DNA of 6,550 bases from Planctomycetales bacterium (GTDB lineage: Bacteria; Planctomycetota; Planctomycetia; Pirellulales; Thermoguttaceae): positions 1-6,550 of the forward strand of contig SKJM01000299.1 of NCBI GenBank assembly GCA_007122045.1. The letters are read 5' to 3'. Below, in pieces: positions 1 to 5,200 of this stretch; the first letter of the stretch is position 1; every line of letters begins with the position of its first letter. A model generated the notes under the pieces. The model did not search any database. It was not told the DNA's origin and was given only the letters and a program-made list of their open reading frames with translations. The translations under genes and the position numbers were made by a program.

Positions 1-44
1 AAATGGACCTGTCCCCTTACCGGCCGAAGGGGACAGTCCCATTT
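1..44. repeat. REP-like hairpin, distal copy
   Basis: Imperfect inverted repeat. The left arm at 1-18 pairs with the right arm at 27-44 at 16 of 18 positions, around the 8-base loop ACCGGCCG at 19-26. Each arm carries the core (A)GGGGACAGTCCC flanked by an ATTT end. The left arm begins at the first base of the window, so the element may extend upstream. The structure is read directly from the sequence. Calling it a REP element is inferred from its repetition next door and from the RAYT gene about 1.4 kb downstream. A Rho-independent terminator is less likely because no T-run follows. Confidence 0.65.
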
Positions 45-109
45 TCGCGGCGAAATAGCCTTATCCACGAGGAATACCTTCTCCGCCGCGAAAATTGGGA
101 CAGTCCCCC
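29..109. repeat. REP-like inverted pair (BIME-like)
   Basis: The arm at 29-52 (core GGGGACAGTCCC, then ATTTTCGCGGCG) is almost exactly reverse-complemented at 84-109, which reads CGCCGCGAAAATT and then GGGACAGTCCCCC. The mismatches are one extra A/T and the central base of the 11-base palindrome GGGACAGTCCC. About 31 bases separate the arms. The arm at 29-44 is shared with the hairpin at 1-44, so the three arms alternate in orientation and only one of the two large hairpins can form at a time. This arrangement resembles a bacterial interspersed mosaic element built from inverted REP units, the usual substrate class of RAYT proteins. Matching it to the RAYT at 1471-2070 is inference. Confidence 0.7.
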
Positions 110-243
110 GTGAACGGTTACGGAAATTTGGTTCCCATGGAACTCAAGGGTACTCCGGGGAGATTGGCGGGTCAAGGGGATGCCGACGGGGAGAAGGCGC
201 GGTGGAGCTGTCGGCTGAGTGCGACGGCTTGACGCGGCTTTGG
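110..243. other. Non-coding stretch, nothing recognised
   Basis: This is the stretch between the REP-like cluster and the promoter of the first gene. I see no RNA gene, strong hairpin or convincing small ORF. A GTG at 202 with the purine-rich GGAGAAGG upstream is in frame with the oxidoreductase, but it lies upstream of the predicted promoter and would bury the signal peptide, so it is not used as the start. Confidence 0.4.
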
Positions 244-272
244 TTGACAACACCCGGCGGGCGTGCTAAAGT
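244..272 (+). promoter_or_regulatory. Predicted sigma70-type promoter
   Basis: The -35 hexamer TTGACA (244-249) matches the consensus at all six positions. A 17-base spacer separates it from TAAAGT (267-272), which matches TATAAT at four of six positions and is preceded by TGC (264-266), an extended -10. Initiation would be expected near 279-281, leaving a leader of about 70 bases before the ATG at 349. The promoter supports that start codon over in-frame codons further upstream. Confidence 0.6.
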
Positions 273-335
273 TGCCCCGGTTCGCGGATGTTCGTCAAGC
301 CTTTTGCCAGTAGGCCGCGGCGATTCGGCCGAGAG

Positions 336-341
336 AAGGAG
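336..341 (+). promoter_or_regulatory. Ribosome binding site of the oxidoreductase
   Basis: AAGGAG ends 7 bases before the ATG at 349. It decides the start: the chosen ATG is followed at once by a signal peptide, whereas the longer in-frame reading from 202 would add 49 residues with no domain in them. Confidence 0.7.
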
Positions 342-348
342 AGACCCC

Positions 349-1398
349 ATGAAACAGTACATTCCGGCGACCCTGACGCTCTTCTCGGTGGTTCTTGCCG
401 CGGCCGTTTTCGGCCCCGTGCGGGCCGCCGAGACGGACGCCGTTCGTGTGGGCGTGATCGGGCTCGACACGTCGCACGCGCCGGCTTTCACCCGCCTGTT
501 GAACGAGGCGGCCGACGAGGACCCCCTGGCCGGCTTCCGCGTGGTGGCGGCGAACGTCCGGGGCAGCTACGACCTGGAGGTGAGCGTGGTGCGCCAACCG
601 GGCATCACGCAGCAGATGGTCGATCTGGGGGTGCCCATCACCGAGTCGATCGGCGAACTGCTGGAAAAGGTCGACGCCGTGCTCCTGACCACCAACGACG
701 GCCATCCGCGCCTGCGGCAGACCTTGCAGGTGCTTCGGGCGGGCAAGCCGGTCTTTGCCGACAAGCCGGCGTCGGCCTCGCTGGCCGACCTGATCGCCAT
801 CTACGACGCCGCAGAGCAGCACGGCGTGCCCCTGTTTACCAGCTCGTCGCTGCGCTACATCGAGCACGCCGCCGAACACGCGGCAGGCGAACACGGCCGC
901 GTGTTGGGGGTCGATACCTACGGCCCGGCGTCGATGGAACCCTCGCACCCCGATCTCTACTGGTACCTCATCCACGCGGTCGAGCCACTGGTGGCGATCA
1001 TGGGCCCGGACATCGAAACGGTCAGCCGCACGCACACCGACGGCCAGGACGTGGTGGTGGCCAAATGGAAGGACGGGCGGATCGGCACCGTGCGCGGCAT
1101 GCGCGACCGGAATCCGGGGTTCGGCGGCACGGTGTTCACGACCGAGGGGACCTTTCAGCTCGGGCGCAGCCGCGGCTACCGGCCGCTGATGGTCGACATC
1201 GCGCACATGTTCCGCACCGGCGAAGTTCCGGTTCCGGCCGAGCAGAGCATTGCCATCTACGCCTTGATGGACGCGGCCGACGCGAGCAAGCGGCGGGGCG
1301 GCGCGCCGGTCAACGTGCCCGAGCTGATCGCCAGGGCCCGCCAGGAAGCGGTGGAGCGGCTCCGGGAAGCCGCCGCCGCGCTGGACGCCCGGCAGTAG
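349..1398 (+). CDS. Exported Gfo/Idh/MocA-family oxidoreductase
   Basis: Predicted 349-residue protein, close to the usual size for the Gfo/Idh/MocA family of NAD(P)-dependent sugar and inositol oxidoreductases. Residues 1-26 look like a Sec signal peptide: Lys2, a hydrophobic core at about 8-22, and the cleavage-type end VRA before Ala27. No twin arginine is seen. A Rossmann fold follows with VRVGVIGLDTSHAPAF (32-47), where the second and third glycines of GxGxxG are replaced by Asp40 and His43. Further marks are VDAVLLTTNDGHP (108-120), the GKPVFADKPAS segment (132-142) with Asp138-Lys139-Pro140 in place of the family EKP motif, and YWYLIHAVEPL (204-214), whose His209 sits where the family has its conserved active-site histidine. 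The gene has its own promoter and a good AAGGAG site. The substrate cannot be told from sequence. Family assignment is strong; catalytic activity is less certain because the nucleotide motif is altered. The export prediction rests on the signal sequence alone. Confidence 0.88.
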   Translation: MKQYIPATLTLFSVVLAAAVFGPVRAAETDAVRVGVIGLDTSHAPAFTRLLNEAADEDPLAGFRVVAANVRGSYDLEVSVVRQPGITQQMVDLGVPITESIGELLEKVDAVLLTTNDGHPRLRQTLQVLRAGKPVFADKPASASLADLIAIYDAAEQHGVPLFTSSSLRYIEHAAEHAAGEHGRVLGVDTYGPASMEPSHPDLYWYLIHAVEPLVAIMGPDIETVSRTHTDGQDVVVAKWKDGRIGTVRGMRDRNPGFGGTVFTTEGTFQLGRSRGYRPLMVDIAHMFRTGEVPVPAEQSIAIYALMDAADASKRRGGAPVNVPELIARARQEAVERLREAAAALDARQ

Positions 1399-1417
1399 GG
1401 TAAACAAAAAAACAAGG
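1399..1417. other. A-rich run beside hairpin
   Basis: The A-rich stretch TAAACAAAAAAACAAG (1401-1416) starts two bases after the stop codon of the oxidoreductase and abuts the hairpin at 1418-1451. Read on the minus strand it supplies the T-run of an intrinsic terminator. On the + strand the run precedes the stem, so it does not form a standard terminator for the upstream gene. Confidence 0.4.
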
Positions 1418-1451
1418 GCGAAACCGCAAGCGTTGCCGCTGGCGGTTTCGC
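1418..1451. repeat. Perfect-stem hairpin ahead of the RAYT gene
   Basis: GCGAAACCGC (1418-1427) is perfectly reverse-complemented by GCGGTTTCGC (1442-1451). An inner stem AGCG/CGCT (1429-1432 with 1437-1440) closes on the loop TTGC, with A1428 and G1441 as a small internal mismatch. The hairpin ends 8 bases before the AGGAG of the transposase gene. IS200/IS605-type transposase genes often carry 5' hairpins that limit read-in transcription or translation, and RAYT genes are commonly flanked by their REP hairpins. Either role is possible here. On the minus strand, with the neighbouring T-run, it could terminate antisense transcripts. Its sequence differs from the GGGACAGTCCC hairpins at the left edge. 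Confidence 0.7.
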
Positions 1452-1470
1452 GAAGTACAGGAGAACGCCC

Positions 1471-2070
1471 ATGGTCGCCGGCTACCATCTCATCTGGACG
1501 GCCTACGGCTGGTGGCTCCCGAATGACCCCCGCGGCAGCACCTCGCGCGAGATCCGCTGCGCGGCCGTCGCGGGGCTGGGCGAACTTCACTATGGGCGGA
1601 GGCGGGTGCAGCCGGCCGGACGCGTCCTGCGCGAGTTCCACGAGGCGGCCAGATCGGTCCTCAAGCACGCGCTGCTCGCCCTATCCGACGCGGAAACGCA
1701 CGCCGTGGCCGACGCCTTCGCCGCCGTGATCCGGCAGCGCAGCTACACCTGCTACGCTTGCGCGATCATGCCCGATCACGTCCACGTGCTGATCCGCAAG
1801 CACCGCGATCAGGCCGAGACAATGATTGGCCACTTGCAGGACGCCAGCCGCACCGAAGTGCGGCAGGCGGGGCTCCGGGAGCCGGATCATCCGGTGTGGG
1901 GCGGGCCCGGCTGGAAGGTGTACCTGGAATCTCAATCGGACATCCGCCGCACGGTCGATTACATCCAGAGGAACCCCACCAAGGCGGGGATGCCGGCACA
2001 GGCGTGGCCGTTCGTCGCCCCATACACCGGCTGGCTGCCCGGCCAAGTGCGGGTCGTCCGCAAACTTTGA
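1471..2070 (+). CDS. REP-associated tyrosine transposase (RAYT)
   Basis: Predicted 199-residue protein of the Y1/IS200-like HUH nuclease family, RAYT branch. These enzymes cut and rejoin single-stranded DNA at REP hairpins through a covalent 5'-phosphotyrosine. The N-terminal signature YHLIWTAYGWWLPNDPRGS (5-23) is typical of the group. The metal-binding HUH motif is MPDHVHVLI (100-108), with His103 and His105. The likely nucleophile is Tyr164 in DYIQRNPTKAG (163-173); Tyr151 is a less likely alternative. The C-terminal pattern of W, FV, Y and GW (179-190) is also usual for this group. The frame is complete with no decay. AGGAG (1459-1463) lies 7 bases before the ATG. The gene starts 72 bases after the oxidoreductase stop, behind a perfect hairpin, and no TnpB or left/right IS ends are present. 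This favours a single-copy, domesticated RAYT over a self-mobile IS200/IS605 element. Family call is confident; present activity and its cognate REP are inferred. Confidence 0.9.
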   Translation: MVAGYHLIWTAYGWWLPNDPRGSTSREIRCAAVAGLGELHYGRRRVQPAGRVLREFHEAARSVLKHALLALSDAETHAVADAFAAVIRQRSYTCYACAIMPDHVHVLIRKHRDQAETMIGHLQDASRTEVRQAGLREPDHPVWGGPGWKVYLESQSDIRRTVDYIQRNPTKAGMPAQAWPFVAPYTGWLPGQVRVVRKL

Positions 2071-2251
2071 CTGAGCCCCTTCTCGAGGAGGCTTTCCAAG
2101 CCCCCCACTGCACCTTTCTCGGCTCCATGATGCTCTCCCATGGGGGATCGGTTACAATGGAGAGATGTGGAGGGCAATAACGTAAGCTTCTCTATGCGAA
2201 CAGTGGCACGGGCTAGCCCTGGTCTTTTGAATACGGAACTGAAGTGAAGTT
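2071..2251 (+). promoter_or_regulatory. Spacer with candidate promoter for the large gene
   Basis: This spacer of 181 bases is visibly richer in A and T than its flanks. It contains TACAAT (2153-2158), a good -10 hexamer, but I see no convincing -35 sequence 16-18 bases upstream, so the promoter call is weak. It also contains the short perfect palindromes CCCATGGG (2137-2144) and GGGCTAGCCC (2210-2219), either of which could be an operator or chance. No clear terminator for the RAYT gene is seen. A leader of about 85 bases would result if TACAAT is used. Confidence 0.35.
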
Positions 2252-5200
2252 ATGGCTACATGTTTTTGCCGCGTCGACCTTTCCCCCCAGGCGCGCGATT
2301 TTCGGCCCGTGGCGATTGAGCCGGGCGTTCCGCTGCTGGACCGTTCGGGTTCCAATGACCGGATTGTTTTCCGCTGGTTGGGGGGAATGGCAGCCGAGCC
2401 GGTATGGGAAGGAGAGACCTTCCGTTTCTTCGCCCGTGACGACCACGAGGGACGCTTGGCCGAAGTGACCGTGCAGCCGGCCACCGCGACCGAGTTGCAG
2501 GGCCCTCTGAAGGACGAACTGGACCGGCTCCGGCAGCGATTGGCCGAGGCCAAGCCCGAAACCAGCACCGAACGGGCCCTGCATACCACCCTTCTGCGGT
2601 CGTTCCAGGAACTGGTCGATACGCCCGACCGGACCGACCTGGATGCGTTCTTTTTCAAGTACCGCGATGGGGGGGACAATTTGCGGCTAGTCTGGTGCTG
2701 GGGCTACCGCCGGCTCGATCAGGAACCGGCGCCGGCGGTCGTATGCACCACCCCGGAGTGTAAGCTTCTTTATGTCCGCCGCGCGGGCAGCCCGAAGTGC
2801 CCGGCGTGCGAAAAGGCCCTGGTCGTCGGCTCGCGAAGGCGCCGCCGCAAGAGCCGTGTCTTGCTGCCGTTGCTTCTGTTGCTCCTGGCGGCCGCGCTGC
2901 TGGCCCATTGGTGGACGAACCCGCCTGGGCTGGTGGCTGCGCCCGGCTACATCGAAGGGCCGACCGGCAGCCGAGTCGAATTGAAGATCGAGCAGAGGGG
3001 GTTCATCCCCTTCTGGACGACCGATGTCACGCATCAGGCCGTCGGCGTCGTCCTCGATCCGGCCGTGGCCAGCTACGACCAAATGGGGGCCGCGGCCGAC
3101 CTGATAGGACAAGGGGAAACCGTGCTGCGCATCCACTTGGGCGATGCCCGGCCCGCAAACGTCACCCTCGTGGTCGGCCCGCCCCAAGTACCCCAGCGGC
3201 TGCGCATCGAACCCGCCGAGGTGGAACTGGGCGTCGGCACCACCGCCCGGCTCCGACTGTTCGGGCAGATGGAGGACGGTTCCGAGGTGGAATTGACCCG
3301 CGCCGCGGAATGGCCGCCGCAGTTACCCGACGATAACGTGGTGTTCTCCTGGTACGGGTTCCTCGAAGGGGTCGGCGAGGGCACCTCGCAGGTGACCGCG
3401 CGCTACCGCGCCACGCCCGACGACGAACCCATCGAGGCCGTGTGCGAGGTGCGCGTCCGGTCGCTCGATTTCACGGCCCTGGAGGCCGAGGTTGCCCCGG
3501 CGCCGGTGGGTCTTGCGCGGGCAAGCCGCCTGCGGATCGACGGCGTGACGGAGACGGGCGAAAGGTACTCGGTGCTGGGCTCCTCGCGGCTGAGGACGGA
3601 AATCACGCCGTCCTACCTCGCCTCGGTCGACGGACCCAGGCTGCGCGGCGAAACGGTCGGCCGCGGCGAGCTGGCCGCCACCTTCGACGCGCTCACCGCC
3701 GGTGCCTCGCTGGAGGTGGTGGAAGGGCCCGGCGTCGAAGGGCTGACCGTCACGCCCGAAAAGCTCGACATGGTCGTGGGCCAAATCGCCGATCTCGGCA
3801 TCGCGTCGCCCAGCCAGGCCCCCATTATCGTCACGAGCGGCGACTCCACGCTGGTCGAAGTCACTCCCGAAAACCGGCTCATCGCCCGCGGCGTGGGCGA
3901 AACCGAACTGGTCGTCAGCCAGGGCGGCGCGCGGCAGACCGTTCCGGTGGCCGTGGCCGAGGGCGAGGTGCTTTCCCTCGCCATGAGCCCGCCGCTGCTG
4001 GTCGTGCCCATCGACCATGAGGACCCGTGCCGGGTGATGGCGCACGTGCGGGTGGGCGAGCGTGAGCGGCGCGTCGAGGTGGCCCCGGACCGGCTCGAGG
4101 CCGTTGCCAGGCCGTCGCCGCGAAATGCCGACTTCCACCAGCCGCGCATGCGCTTCTCGGGCATCGGGCCCACCACGCCCACGACCACCCAACAAGTGGC
4201 CATGCGGCTGGGCGAACACGTTGCCGGCGCGCCGGTGCACGTGGTGGTGGCGCCCATGCGGCTGGAGGTGGAACCCCGCGGACCGGTCGAGTTGCCGCAC
4301 GGGCAGATGGTGCGGCTGGAGCCGTGGGCCCATTACAGCGGCGGGCGAGCGGTGCAGGTAAGGCCCGAACGGGCCCAGTGGCACACCGACCCGAAGGCGC
4401 AAGCCAAGCCGGGGGTGGAACTGCGCGGCAACCGGGTGGCCGCATTGAAGCCGGGCGGCGGGCCGCTGCCGGTGTGGGCAAGCTACTTCGGCAATCGCTC
4501 CAACCGCGTGGTCTTCGAGTCGGTCGAAGCCGATCCGAACGTCGTCCTCAAGCTGGAAACCGACCGCACGCTGCGGCTGGTAAACGAGACGGGCGAACTC
4601 CACCTGGCCGCGACCGGACCAAAGGGCGACGTGGAACTCGTGCCCGAAATGGCCGACTTCACGAGTTCCGCCGTGGAATCGCTCACCGTGGAGAAGACGG
4701 CCGACCGGGCCGCCGGGGCGTTCCGAGCGGTTGCCCCGGGCGCCGCCACGGTGACCGCCTCGCACGCGGCGGCCCAAAAGCCCACCTCGCTCGACATGGA
4801 AGTGTACGGAACCGCCGACGCGCGGCTGGTCCTCGAACCGCAGCGGCTCACCCTGAGTGTCGATGAGGTGGCGCCGCTGCGCCTGTTCCTCGAGGTGGAC
4901 GACGCGGGCAAGACGAAGCGGGCCGAGATGCGCGGACCGGGGATCGGCTATACGGTGGCGCAGCCCGACAGCGTGGCGTGGGCCCCGCCGCAACTGCTGG
5001 GGCTCCGTCCCGCGCCGCCGCAGCGGCTTTCGGCCGCCTTCCATCCGTACCTCGATCGGCCGGCGGTGGCCGAAGTCGAGGTCGTGCCGATGAGCGACGC
5101 TGCGCTGCGGGTGGTGCCGTCGACCATGTCGCTGGCCCCGGGGCAGGTCCAGCCGCTGCGGGTGGAACAGCAGGTGCCCGGCAGCGACGACTTGTGGAAG

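Noticed and set aside
1..109. CRISPR array suggested by repeated GGGACAGTCCC cores
   Set aside because: There are only three arms, in alternating orientation, with spacers of unequal length and no cas genes. Inverted REP units explain it better.
202..348. N-terminal extension of the oxidoreductase from GTG 202, with a purine-rich stretch upstream
   Set aside because: It lies upstream of the predicted promoter at 244-272, adds 49 residues without a domain, and would bury a clear signal peptide. ATG 349 has a better ribosome binding site.
288..1403. Plus-strand frame of 371 codons in another phase over the oxidoreductase
   Set aside because: The product is an Arg/Gly/Ala-rich low-complexity translation typical of an off-frame reading of GC-rich DNA, whereas the frame starting at 349 gives a recognisable family.
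1418..1451. Intrinsic terminator for the oxidoreductase on the + strand
   Set aside because: No T-run follows the stem on the + strand; the sequence continues into the ribosome binding site of the transposase gene.
295..1668. Long minus-strand open frame (457 codons) opposite the oxidoreductase and the start of the RAYT
   Set aside because: It overlaps two well-supported + strand genes in antisense and has the same Arg/His/Gly-rich character without motifs.
2182..2774. Near-identical 15-mers GTAAGCTTCTCTATG (2182-2196) and GTAAGCTTCTTTATG (2760-2774)
   Set aside because: The second lies inside coding sequence for the zinc-ribbon region and nothing around either copy is similar, so I treat it as chance rather than a duplication or recombination site.
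3323..5044. Long minus-strand open frame (573 codons) opposite the large gene
   Set aside because: The translation is rich in Arg, His and Gly with no domain signature. It mirrors the + strand codon bias of a high-GC gene whose own frame gives sensible Ig-like modules.
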